A stretch of 44,148 nucleotides of DNA, from NCBI GenBank assembly GCA_001466705.2, contig LATX02000034.1:1-44148 (forward strand), read 5' to 3'. The notes below the pieces were generated by a model. The model did no database searches, was not told where the DNA came from, and saw nothing but the letters and a program-made list of their open reading frames with translations. A program made the position numbers and the translations under genes. Shown in pieces: positions 11,812 to 21,794 of this stretch. Position 1 is the stretch's first letter. Each line of letters starts with the position of its first letter. Source of the DNA: Moniliophthora roreri (taxonomy: Eukaryota; Basidiomycota; Agaricomycetes; Agaricales; Marasmiaceae).

Positions 11812-12600
11812 ATGCCTACTTCGAACACAACTACTGCCCAAAATGGCTCATTTAATCTGCACGACGAATCAGCTGTCCCAGATTTGGCTACTCAGGGCCC
11901 AGACGCAATGTTCGCGTTCACGATACTTCTACACGCCTTCGCCCTTGTGCGATTCCCTATCCCACTAGGCCCATGGATATCCATCAGTATCTCCTCATCA
12001 ACACTGATAACGGTCCTCGTCCTATTGTCATGTTGCCCACTGACACGAGGGGTTTTTCTCCTGGTGATGCAAACCCACTACATGTTCCTCATACTGGTTC
12101 TTGGTGAGTACATAGCATTTACATCTAATCAGAATCATTTTCAAACTTTTCACCAGACCAAAACATCTTATACCCTCTGATGCAACCATATTTCAGTGGA
12201 CCCATGTCTTTCCTCATCCTCGCCATCATAATATGGTTGTTTTTGACCATATTCCTCAGGCCAATCATCCTAGCTGTTGTCAACAGTGCAAGTACTGTCC
12301 ATTATGATTTTTCGGCCATTCCATCCTCAGTTGCACTTGCTGCAGCTTTTGGATACATTGCTATGGGTTTGAAGTACCTTGCAGATGGTTTTGCCTTTCT
12401 TGACAATCTTGTGCAGATGGGTCTGTCTGGTGGTGAGGAGATGCAGGGGCACTCTCAACAAAACCCTTTGGTGAGTGTTGGTGGTGATCATAATGGTAAG
12501 CCTCTCAGCTTGAAGGTAAATAGCACTCTCCATCAACCTTTTGTGGGTATATGTTCTAATCTTCTGTTTTATCTTTTAGATTCATCATGACATCTGCTAA
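11812..12600 (+). CDS. Multi-pass membrane protein, paralogue B (intact, 223 aa)
   Basis: Exons 11812-12103, 12157-12515 and 12580-12600 (introns of 53 and 64 bp, GTGAGT...CAG and GTAAAT...TAG) give a continuous 223-residue frame. Exon 1 has a polar N-terminus with NxT/S sites, then three hydrophobic stretches (MFAFTILLHAFALVRF; ISISISSSTLITVLVLLSCC; a short one ending FLILVL). Exon 2 adds FLILAIIIWLFLTIFLRPII, then the family motif YDFSAIPSS and two YxAxG heptads. The third exon codes only six residues plus stop. The intron phases (1 and 0) match paralogue A exactly, so both descend from one spliced gene by DNA duplication and not by retroposition. Function unknown. Exon 2 and the sequence after it are nearly free of CpG, unlike exon 1. 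Confidence 0.72.
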
Positions 12601-12929
12601 CATACATATACTAGGAGTCTCTTAGATTTTGGAATTGGTGAGTTGCAGGTTTGTTTGGGAGGGGTGTTCTGAATATTGATGTATGTTTCTTCTGCCCTGC
12701 TTGAACAGCACCATTTTCTTTTTCTCTGTCATTCCCCTCAGACATAGGATATGTTCAGAGTTGTGGCTGCTTCTTTGTATTTCCTCATATCATCTACAAC
12801 CAGGCTAGTCAAGACATTACTTCTTTATACATTATTATACATATTATGTACAAATGGATGGCAATAATTGGATTCATGTTACCCTCAAAACCAGATGCTA
12901 TCAGTCAATGAAAGTGGCCAGGTTTGCCT
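12601..12929. other. CpG-poor flank, no gene
   Basis: This is the 3' flank of membrane-protein paralogue B. There are no frames of note, and CpG is almost absent, as in the transposon block further right. Confidence 0.4.
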
Positions 12930-13170
12930 GCAGAATACCAAGTCCCTGCCACAGTGTGGGGTGCAGGACCCACAATGCACCCATGCTGTGATTCTCACTA
13001 CTACTACCCATCAACCTGTGGACTGTGAGAATGATCCAGAGCTTGCAGCATATGTCTTGTCCTATCTCCTTGACTCAAGCTCTGAACTCCTTTGGAGGAG
13101 CAATCACTCTTCATCTACAAGAGGCCACACACCTTTGTGTCCTGGTACCTGGAACCAATTATATGCCATG
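12930..13170 (+). pseudogene. Decayed copy of the Tdp1 promoter and first exon region
   Basis: Bases about 13006-13130 align with 9006-9130. Both read CCCATCAACC, then CCAGAGCTTGCAGC, ATATGTCTTGTC (GTATGTCTTGTC in the gene), CTCCTTTGG and AAGAGGCC. The copy thus includes exon 1, intron 1 and the start of exon 2 of Tdp1, plus weaker similarity in the upstream leader (12930-13005). The start region ATGGACTACGAGG has become GTGGACTGTGAGA, so it cannot begin in the same way. Because the intron is retained it arose by DNA duplication. Like paralogue B it has lost its CpGs. Similarity ends around 13130-13170. Confidence 0.75.
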
Positions 13171-13638
13171 ATTGGGGTCTGATGCAGCATCAGAAGAGAC
13201 AGAAATAGCAGGCAAATGCCTGCACTTCTCTGCTCCTTCCATCTGCCCTCCACTGCACCTCCTAGACCACCCTTTATTGACACCCAAGTCCTCAAGGCCC
13301 ATCTGTCAGAGCTCCTTTCTGGTGCTCATGACTCATGACTGGTCTTGGCTTCCCAACACTCCTTGATCAACATTCCTGCCACAGTCAGGCACTGTTCAGA
13401 GTCATCATGGAGTTGTCATTGTTGCTGAAGATATAGTGTGTCTTTATCATGATTCTTCAATTCATAGTAACTCAATCTAGTAATTTTAGCTGTATACAAA
13501 CCATATGAACACTGACATGTACCAATGCGATAGAAATGCAATACATCTTTTTTAACCTTATTTCTCACCCAAAGGCCAACAGAGAAGACATGGGAGAATG
13601 AATTTTATGCAATGTATAGAACTACAAAAAATCAGATA
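13171..13638. other. CpG-poor interval, no gene seen
   Basis: Only short frames occur. It separates the Tdp1 remnant from the 3' end of the split minus-strand gene at 13639. Confidence 0.4.
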
Positions 13639-14082
13639 TCAATTTCTACCTGACCTCCCTGCTGTCTTTGACCTTGACTTTCCTTGCTCATCAGTACATA
13701 ACCTTTTCATTCCCTGGTCAATCTCAGGCACAATGTAGACCCTAGCCTTACACTTCTGCCTTGGCATCCCATTTCCCATCACTGATGTTTCATTGTTGCT
13801 GCTGTCATTGTCATTGCTGTTGTTGTTGTTACCACTGCCACCACTTACATTGGGGTTAGTAGAGTGTGTGCTGGGATTGGCTTGGGGAGTTTCATTTTGA
13901 GAAGGTAATGGGGAAGGATCTAGGCCAGGAGGTTGATCAGGCAGGAAAAGAGGTTCAGGGGAAGCATAAGGTGAGTGGGAGATGACCTTGGGTATCTTCT
14001 TTGGTTTAGGCCACTCCTTCTGTCCAGGGACATTCAACTCCTTGTTAACAGTTGCATCTGAATTTCCACCTCCCTCTAATGC
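13639..14082 (-). pseudogene. 3' part of a gene split by retrotransposon E1
   Basis: Reading minus from 14082, the frame opens with ALEGGGNSDATVNKELN, followed by a Pro/Ser/Asn-rich low-complexity region (PGLDPSPLP, GGSGNNNNSNDNDSS) and a basic end (MPRQKCKARVYIVPEID, SRSKTAGRSGRN), stopping at 13639. It is preceded directly by the E1 LTR. The frame joins without loss to the frame that ends at 32861 on the other side of E1 once one AATGC target copy is removed (KVLKRK-A-LEGGG). It is therefore the C-terminal portion of the gene whose 5' part lies at 32861-34419. Function unknown; no domain recognised. Confidence 0.75.
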
Positions 14083-14458
14083 TGTTACGTTACTTGTGCA
14101 GCAACGTCTAACAACACCTATGACGTAGGTGGAGTTAGGCAAGGTTCAAGGTTCAGAATAAGTTGCTCAGAAGTTATCCGAGACTTAGAGGTTTGTTCGA
14201 GTTCTGCTGAACACAAGTTAAGATTTAACCAGGTCAAGCTGAAGAGCTATGACCCAGTTCGATACTGTTAAATACATGCTTTGTGGCTACTTGTTTGTAT
14301 CTACTAGAACGTTGCAGAACTATGTAGAACGCTGAATAAGAAGTCCATTACAAAGTGATGGAAAGATATAGAAAGACGTGGAAGAAGAAAGAATAGATAC
14401 GGTCTCGTGGTAGTACAAGTATGAGAGAAAAAGGAAATAAAAGTCCGCAATTGTAACA
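14083..14458 (-). repeat. E1 3' LTR (376 bp)
   Basis: It begins TGTTACG and ends TTGTAACA on plus, with a 5-6 bp terminal inverted repeat. It is the downstream LTR because E1 genes read toward it. On its inner side the minus strand has a purine-rich tract (GAAGATGGGCTAG) directly before the LTR, as expected for a polypurine tract. Confidence 0.92.
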
Positions 14459-14471
14459 CTAGCCCATCTTC
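14459..14471 (-). other. E1 polypurine tract
   Basis: On minus the sequence GAAGATGGGCTAG abuts the 3' LTR. Purine-rich runs at this position prime plus-strand DNA synthesis in LTR retrotransposons. Confidence 0.6.
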
Positions 14472-15978
14472 AGGTGCGAGATTCCAGTCTCGCAAGCCTT
14501 ACCAAAGTCCCGTCGTTAAGCACAACTTCAACTGGTGTCAGATCTCATGGTCCTACATATATGGGAGCGAGATTGTTGGGGTTGTTGGGGTCTACCACTG
14601 TGCTTTCCGTTTCATTGCTCTCTGTCTCTGTAGAGGTCAGTGTTGAAGTCACCCCCGTAGCTATTGTAGTCAATAGGCTGTGAGCACCTGGGATCATTCT
14701 TTCGAGCAAGTCAAGTCAACCTTCATCGGAGATGACAATTCCAAGGAAGATGTCCAGGCACAAATAACTGGCAACTCTTGCAACGGTACATTGGACAGTT
14801 TCAGGTACAGTGGTATGCCACTCTGCACACAGGGCACAGAAATTTGTGTACCTCCTTGGTAGTTGCTATCTCTGTCGTCCTGTCTAAGGACTCAGGTAAG
14901 TTCTCATCGTCCCATACTGAGGTCAAGGATGTTGGGGGGTGAAGAATAGGTTGTCACTCCGACAGTGACCAGTATGTTAGGGTTGGCATGGACAAAGTCT
15001 TGGATGGAAATGAAGGCGGGGTTGGGTTTTCCACTAGTGAGGAAAGGTACTGTGGAGGGGGTGTCAGGTTTGTCAATGTCGAAGGGATTGAAAGGCCTGG
15101 TGGTGTTCGGGCTTGTAGAAGGATTGGGTTTGTTGGGTGGGGGGCTGGGAGAGGCTGTTCTGATTCTGATGGAGGCACAGTAGGCAGGGGAGGACTCTCT
15201 TGTTGATGGAGAGGTTGGAGGGTATTGGAGGGTTCCAGGATCAGTAGAGGAGGAGGGCTGTTGTGCAGCAAATGGGGAGGGATCACTAGTCAACCTAAAT
15301 AGTACAAGCTCTGTTCCAGGATGATGGGTCTGAGATAGTGTTGGGTGATAGCCAGTTCAACAGCTGCCCTGAGCCATTCATTGTATTCCTTCTTTGCTCA
15401 AAGGAATTCTGGACTGTTTGGATTTGGGTCACAAACATCGTTGGAGATGGAACCTATGCTAGGGATGAGGTTATGAAGAGGGGTGTGATCAGTTTCAGTG
15501 GGGGGTAACAGTACTGTAATTGGCCCATCTAGTCAGAGATTCTGCGGTGACGCAGCTGTTGCATTGAAAGCAAGATTAGCCGTGTATACATTTGTCTCCT
15601 CAATGATCACATTGAGGGAGGCACATTGTTCCTGAAGTCAAATAAGACCATCAATGGCTCCCTGTAAGTGGGGTATGCCCAGAGTTGCTTGTCGAAGGGT
15701 ATCGTCGTGTCTGGCGGTATTGACCAGAAATAGGAGTTTGAAGGGAGAGGGATTAAAGGGTCTGGTATATGTGATGTTGTCATTGTGTCTGATGACCTGC
15801 GGATCGTTTTAAAGAGGAGGGATTGAAGGCATGGGTCGAAGGTGGTAAGACTAAGCAGTGCTAGTGTTGGCTTGAGTTGCATTGAACATGGTGAGGAAGA
15901 TGGGAGTCATCAGAGTCGGTTTCTGATTATATACTCCAGGTAAGTGTCCATTGCGTGTTCTAGTTCCACTTTCATCTT
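14472..15978 (-). other. E1 region between chromodomain and 3' LTR, with decayed proline-rich frames
   Basis: Minus-strand frames at 15882-15607 and 15293-14904 (Pro/Ser/Thr-rich, for example SPSPPPNKPNPSTSPNTTRP) are separated by stops. They run in the same direction as pol and may be remnants of an accessory open frame downstream of integrase. No domain is recognised, and a mirror frame on plus is also open because of the skewed composition, so coding status is uncertain. Confidence 0.4.
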
Positions 15979-17305
15979 TCATTCATTATGAGAAGAATTG
16001 TACCCTTTCCAGGTCACCAGGAAACGTTTCGGGTTCCTTAAGGGCTTGTGACCAATGATTACTTCGATTTCAAACTCCTCGTGTCCTTCCACGATGTCAG
16101 GTGGCGGTTCTAGATAGTTCTTTCTGTGGGTTTTGTTTTCTTTGTACAGTGTCAATAGCCCAGCATGGAAGACGGAGTGTATTTTCCACTGTTTTGGCAG
16201 CTTTAGTTTGTAAGTCATGGCTCCCATGACTACTTCGATGACGCAGGGTCCTTCTCTCTTTGGGGATAACTTCCGGTTTGGGTATCTGAAATCTAGATTC
16301 TTCCCTTCTAGCCAGACCTTTTGTCCCTTCTCGAACTTGTCCATCTTTCTATTTCCTCTTTCGATCATTTTTTGCCTTGCTATCTCCATGATCGAAGCCA
16401 TCTCACTTCGTAATTTGACTAGGTTGGCTAGTCTTTGTTCCACCAATGGAATGTTGGTCTTCTCTACTGCAGTTGGGAGGGGTCGTGGGTTATATCCCAT
16501 TGTCATAAAGAATGGGGATTGTCGGGTTACAGAATGTTGCCTATTGTTATGGGTGAATTCTGCCATATGGAGGTATGAACTCCAACTCGTTTGTTCCTTT
16601 GAACAGAACATTCAAAGGTATATTTCGACTTCTTAATTAACACGTTTGGTTTCTCCATCGGTCTGAGGGTGATATGCCGTGCTCATAGCATGTTTGACTC
16701 CTAGTAATTTTGTGGTTTCTTGGAATACATTGGCAGCGAATCTTGGGTCTCTATCTGATATGATTTTGTTGGGTAATTCATATTGTTTATACATGTGTTT
16801 GAGGAGTAGTTCTGCAGCTTGTGTTGCATTGAGTTTCTTTGTGCATAGGATGAAAATTACCCCCTTCATAGATGAATGGTCTACCATGACCATTATTGTA
16901 TCGAAATTGTCGGATAATGGGAGGTTGGTGATAAGATCCATGGTGATGATCTGGAAGGGCGTCACATTCAGTGTCGTTTTGGTTGGTTGTTGTCCCACAG
17001 CAGTTGGATGAGTATTGATTTTCATTTATTGACATGGTGCACAACCATCCACGAATTCCTTGATAAATTTGGTCATGCCTGGCCACCAGTATTCCCGTTG
17101 AACGAGATCTATGGTGCTGAATTGCCCTGGATGACCAAATGGTTGTCCCTTGTGGATTGATTTCACGATTCCTCATCGTAATTCCAGATCGTTGGGTACG
17201 TAAATCCTGCCCTTATATTGTATGAGACTGTTGTTAATTTCCCAATCTGTCAATGTGGATTTGATAGGAGGAATCTTCTTGTCCATAAGGGTTTCTAGGG
17301 CTGCT
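15979..17305 (-). pseudogene. E1 integrase and chromodomain
   Basis: Reading minus, the zinc-binding region (SIHKGQPFGHPG, then CAPCQ) is followed by the core with all three catalytic acids: D in IITMDLITNLP, D in KIISDRDPRF, E in the segment after YHPQTDGETKRVN. Next comes the C-terminal part (FEKGQKVWLEGKNLDF, IHSVFHAGLL) and a chromodomain beginning EEFEIEVIIGHK with FLVTWKGYNSS. The chromodomain probably directed integration to methylated-histone chromatin. Several stops break the frame (after CAPCQ, after KRVN, after IYL, after NSSHNE). No functional product is possible. Confidence 0.88.
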
Positions 17306-17479
17306 CAGTGGAAATCATTTTTCCCAATACGAGTCAATAATTTTTGTTGAAGGTCCAGATCTACTGCATTGACGAACAGTGTGTCTAGTAGGACGATGAT
17401 GTCTTCGTTGTTGTGGTCTTCTTTTATTATGTGATCTGGTCGTCGCAAGAGACTGTCAGATTGAATCATTTGGGCTCCA

Positions 17480-18760
17480 GGTGTATGGATCAAATGAAGG
17501 TCGAATTGGGAAAGGAATAGACTCCATCTCGCTTTTTGTCAATTCAACTTTTGTACAGTTTGGAAATATGTGAGGTTTTTGTGGTCGCATAGAACTGTAA
17601 CTGGATGTGGTCCTCCTAACAGATAATGTCACCATGTCTGGAGGGCGCGTTCAATTGCGAATAGCTCCCGATCGTGAATCTCATAATTCCGTTCAGTCTG
17701 GGTGAAAGCATGAGAAATATAACCACAAGGATGCCACTCCCTGTCAGTTCCTTTCTGTCATAAGACTCCCCCTGATGCCCATTTGGAAGTGTCTGTCTCT
17801 ATTATGAAAGGTTCACTGGGGTTCGGCATTAGTAACAGTGGCTGTTCCTTGAATTTCCGTTTCAGGGTTCTAAACACTTCTTTGCATTCTATTGTCCATT
17901 TGAATGGCTGGTTCTTTTTGGTTAGATCGTATAGGGGTCTAGTGATCTCCACATATCGTCCTATGAATTTCCAATAGAAGTTTGCAAACCTGGTGAAGCT
18001 CCATACCCCTTTCACAGTGGTAGGGGCTGGCCAGTCATGTATTCCTGCTAGTTTCACTGGATCCATACCAATACTCCCTGGACAGATTACCAGTCCCAGG
18101 AATATTACTTCCTTGACATCGAATTCACATTTGTGGGGCTTAAGGTACAAGTCTTGTTCCTTTAGCCTTTGCAGAAGTCGTTGTGATTGCTGTTGGTGTT
18201 TGTGGAGGTCAGCCAAATAAATTAGAATGTTGTCCATGTATACCAGGCACCATCCTTCTGCTATGAAGTCGGATAGGACGTTATCCATGAATGCCTGGAA
18301 GGTTGGTGGAGAGTTCATCATGCCGAAGAACATTACCATTGGTTCGAAAAGGCCCCAATTTGTTTTAAATGCTGCTTTCCATTGATCTCTGTCTTTGATT
18401 CGAATATTGTTGTATCCATTTCATAGATCAAACTTCGAGAAGATTTTGGCATCTCATAGTTTATCCAATAAGTCGGAGACTAGTGGGAGGGGGTATGCAT
18501 TCTTCACCGTTCCTTCGTTTAACCTGTGATAATCCTGAGTGGGTCAGAGCTTTCCCTTCTCCTTTTTGCCAACGAAGAAGAAGGGTGATGCCATTGGTGA
18601 TTTCGACTTCTGGATATATCCTTTTCATAAGTTTTCCTCCAAGAACTTGTCCAATTTGGCTTGTTCCAGTGCCATGAGGGAATATAGTTTGCAGTCCTTT
18701 GGGATGAAATCTGGTTTGAGTTCGATGGCATGATCGTAGGGTCGCGATATCAGAAACTGT
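17480..18760 (-). pseudogene. E1 reverse transcriptase and RNase H, catalytic YMDD changed to YMDN
   Basis: The minus frame shows RT motifs in order: SPMASPFFFVGKKEKGKL, QDYHRLNEGTVKNAYPLP, FSKFDL, FFGMMNSPPTFQAFMDNVL, then YMDNILIY at about 18236-18213. The fourth residue of YxDD is Asn, from GAC to AAC in what was probably a GACGAC context. RNase H follows, with FIIETDTSKWASGG, HDRELFAIERAL and LCDHKNLTYF still carrying D, E and D. In-frame stops all read TGA where family members have Arg (before KGYIQ, PTQDY, DAKIF, NGYNN and QKGTDRE), so CGA to TGA change explains them. Confidence 0.9.
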
Positions 18761-19012
18761 TCTGCTGCTGTCTTCGAATTGGGTCGAGAAGTCAGATAGG
18801 TACATTGGGATTAACTCATTTAGTGGTTTCTCCTTTTGTTCCACAGTGTGTTTGAGGGTTTGTGATGCCGATAATTTGGCTCAGATGTCCACCTGTTGAA
18901 TGAGTTGTTCCAGTTCGAGTGTGTCCAAAATACCATGAAACCTTCTGATCTTGATGTGTTGTCTTGGTTTGAACTCTATCTCTCCCGTGACTCAATCGAT
19001 CAGAGGGTTGTA

Positions 19013-19440
19013 TCACTGTAACCAAGGGAGCCCCAATATGATGTCTTCCTTTCCTAATCCAGATATGAGAAAGGTGTCCATCATGATTCTGTGTCCGATT
19101 GTGTATTGTGCCATTACCAAGTGTGTGATCCAGGTGGTTTTGTTTGGGGTTCCGTCAATGTTAAAAACTTTAATGTTTTCGGGTAACCTGTTCTTCTGCA
19201 GTTTCAGTTCCTTTGCCTTGTCTGGGCTCATGAAGAGTCCTGCCCTGGAATTGATAAGGGCTTTGTTTCCGACTTTTTCTGTTCCATTGTTGTAAGTGAG
19301 AGAGATATACATGGAATTTCATTCAAGCTTAGCTAATACAACATTGGAAATTGTGATTGGTGGGGGCCAAAAGATCATCGGTCTCTTTTGCCCTTTCAAA
19401 AACCCTTGTGTTCCATCAGATCCAAGAGTTCTTTCTGATC
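19013..19440 (-). pseudogene. E1 aspartic protease with destroyed active site
   Basis: Minus frame GFLKGQKRPMIFWPPPITIS leads into the protease domain. The catalytic triad position reads NSRAG (19246-19260) instead of the usual D-S/T-G-A; both changes are G to A on the coding strand. Downstream the typical flap/core end IILGLPWLQ is kept. A TGA lies just before NSMYISLTYNNG. The E2 insertion at 19513/19514 sits only about 75 bp upstream of this frame and separates it from gag. Confidence 0.85.
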
Positions 19441-19513
19441 AGTGATATGCATAACTTTTACCTTTTATTTTGCATGCAAATAGAGAATATTTTGCACTTT
19501 TATGGTTGGAAAT

Positions 19514-19956
19514 TGTTATGCCTGTACGACTTGGCTTGGCCATAACTCATACGAGATCTAGTTAATCATTCTCCTCTGCCTTATACTACACGTTCCATTA
19601 ATCTCCACTTTGTACATCTTATAGCACGTTTATCTTGTAGCGATGTCATGGTCATGGTCCTCATGTATCACACATGTTCCCTGCTTATGCCTCTCCCTTT
19701 AGTATATAAACCGTTGTATTTTACCAGTATATCCCAAGTGGAAAATTAATGTTGTTCTACACTCTTCTCTTCTCTTCTCTACTCCACTCTTGATCTTGCT
19801 CATGCAGAGACCCTTCATCTTGGCCGAGCTCCATAGTTCAGTAGTGCTGTTGCCAATAGCTTCAGTGAACCCATCTCCCTCATATGGTGACCCTCGTATG
19901 GCACTCTCCTTGCCATTCAGCTGTACTTGTCCTTGTGTCTTTGCATAGTCCTAACA
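19514..19956 (+). repeat. E2 5' LTR with TATA box and transcription start region
   Basis: It runs from TGTTATGCC to GTCCTAACA. A TATA box TATATAAA is at 19703-19710. The segment CCAAGTGGAAAAT at 19734-19746, 31 nt downstream of the TATA start, is where the RNA 5' end is expected. Differences from the 3' LTR that I could align are all transitions, typically CG against TG or CA. Confidence 0.92.
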
Positions 19957-19958
19957 GT

Positions 19959-19971
19959 ATTTTCCACTTGG
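19959..19971 (+). other. E2 self-complementary primer-binding site
   Basis: ATTTTCCACTTGG begins 2 nt after the LTR and is the exact reverse complement of 19734-19746 in the LTR, over 13 bases. Pairing of the RNA 5' end with this site would prime minus-strand synthesis as in the Tf1 group. No TGG-type tRNA primer site is seen at the LTR edge. Confidence 0.8.
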
Positions 19972-20327
19972 AACTGCTGAATCATAGATCTCTTTTCTTC
20001 CTTCTGTCCACAATCTTCCACTCCTACTTCTTTCACTGCTAAACAACTGACTAAAGCTGAATCCCAATGCCAGAAGCAAGACGCTGATTGCAACCTCTGA
20101 ACACAACATCGAGCTGCAGGAGTCCCTGCATCTTCAGGTAAGGTGGGGCATACTGCATGCACAAAACCCGCTTTCCGAACACAGAGCGACTTCATTAGGA
20201 TTCACTTAATGACAGCAGTTCATGGACTGGGCCGTCGTCAGGCAGTCTTTTTACCTATGACTCTATTTCCGCACACCTTTCACACTAGTCCCCTCAGACA
20301 GGCTTTCTTACTTCCCCTTTTCCTTCA
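19972..20327 (+). other. E2 5' leader
   Basis: This is the interval between the primer site and gag. A frame overlapping gag from 20143 is probably a shadow. No other element was recognised. Confidence 0.4.
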
Positions 20328-21258
20328 ATGTTCGGATCCGACAAGTACCTTGGTCGGCCGAGCATGTTTTCCTTCGATCAACCTCTTGACTCAGAAGCCC
20401 CTGACGGCCCTAGCGACACCGGTCAGCAGGCTGGACCTCCGGACAAAGAGGACAACAAAGAAGGCTCTGTTGCAGACTTCACACCACCTCGCCAACCAGC
20501 TCTGGATGGAGATGGTGACGAGGGAGGAGGAGATGGAGATGACAAAGCACCTGGTAGTGGTGGTGGAGATGATCCCCCACCTCCTGGCAGCGGAGGAGGA
20601 GGTGGTAGTGGTGGCAGATGCAGCAGACGCAGTCGTTCTCAGGGCCGATCCCCCAAAAGTGATGATGCCCTTCTTGCTTTTTGATCCATGACCCGTGTCC
20701 TCAGCTCTTTAGCCGATCGTCTGGAATTAACAGGTGACCCAGGAAGATCATCTCATGCGAAGTCAAAACTCAAAGAACCTGATACCTACAATGGTAGCAA
20801 CCCTAAGCTCCTGAAACCCTGGCTAGCTTCTCTTGCCCTTCACTTCAATGACCGACCCAACAGGCACCAGTTCCAGTTCTGGGGGCAAGGATAGCAAGGG
20901 TTCATCTTCGAGCAGGAACTCAGGTTCAAACTCAAACCTGGGCAAATCCCAGTCCTTGGACCAAGGCTCTTCCTCTTCCTCTTCCACCGCTAAGTCAAAG
21001 TCCAGTTCAGGTAACCAGTCCAAATCGCTACCCTCTTGGCTTGAAGGCAAGCTCAAGAACAGGAAACTGATGGACAAAGAACACAAACACCGACAGGAGA
21101 ATGGTCTTTGTATGTTCTGTGGTGACAAGCACAACATCAACAACTGTGTGAAGAAGAAGGCCCACAACGTGAAAGGTAAAGCATCTGGACATGCTGCCTC
21201 TGTTGACGAAGCACCCTTGGCTGACAAAGCCAGTGGGTCTGCTGAATCAAAAAACTAG
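20328..21258 (+). pseudogene. E2 Gag with capsid core deleted
   Basis: The frame opens [20 protein letters not shown], then has acidic and Gly/Pro low-complexity linkers, a TGA at 20682-20684, and the start of the retrotransposon Gag domain ([18 protein letters not shown], ending FNDRP at about 20855). There it jumps, out of frame, to the Ser-rich linker ([14 protein letters not shown]) that normally follows the capsid. About 150 residues of capsid are gone. The nucleocapsid end keeps one knuckle, [13 protein letters not shown]. The frame ends with TAG at 21256-21258. With no capsid core this copy could not have formed particles on its own. Confidence 0.85.
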
Positions 21259-21326
21259 TCTGCAGCTCTGATACCTCAACACCGGGTCAGAGTTGCGTTG
21301 ACCCTTCTGGTGTTATCTATAAGGTC

Positions 21327-21794
21327 ATGCTCAATGCATCCGCTCTTTCCAGTCATTCCCTACGCATCCCTCTTTCCTCCACCTACTCTACCAACAAACT
21401 TATAGAGAATGATTCCCCCGATGGCCTTTCTTCCCCTTTCCAAACTTTACTTTTACATCTTCTTGCTCTTGTCGATTCCGGTTCTTCCCATTGTTTTATA
21501 GACTCCAATTTTGTGCGAATAAACTACATTCCAACTGAAATGATTCCTCCTGTGTGACTCAAACTTCTAGACGGTTCGAACAGTATGCTTATCACTGAGA
21601 CAGTCACTCTTCCAATCTGTTTCAGCCACAGAGAAACTTTCCATCTGGATTTCTATGTCACCCAACTAGATTCAGAGTGCAATCTAGTGCTAGGATACAA
21701 CTGGCTCACCTACTACAATCTGTTGATTGACTGGGCTGAGGGCAGTATTACATTCCGGCACCTCAACACATCTTCTTCCTCCACAGATCCGTGA
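21327..21794 (+). pseudogene. E2 aspartic protease
   Basis: The active-site motif LLALVDSGSSHCFID is at about 21462-21506 and the end motif [14 protein letters not shown] at about 21679-21720. In between, a TGA at 21555-21557 precedes LKLLDGSNS, and a TGA at 21792-21794 follows SSTDP; both are readable as former CGA. The catalytic DSG itself is intact. Confidence 0.85.

Noticed and set aside
14954..15286. Open frames on both strands in the Pro/Ser-rich part of E1
   Set aside because: Skewed composition keeps several frames open at once. Only the frame in the pol direction is mentioned, and with low confidence.
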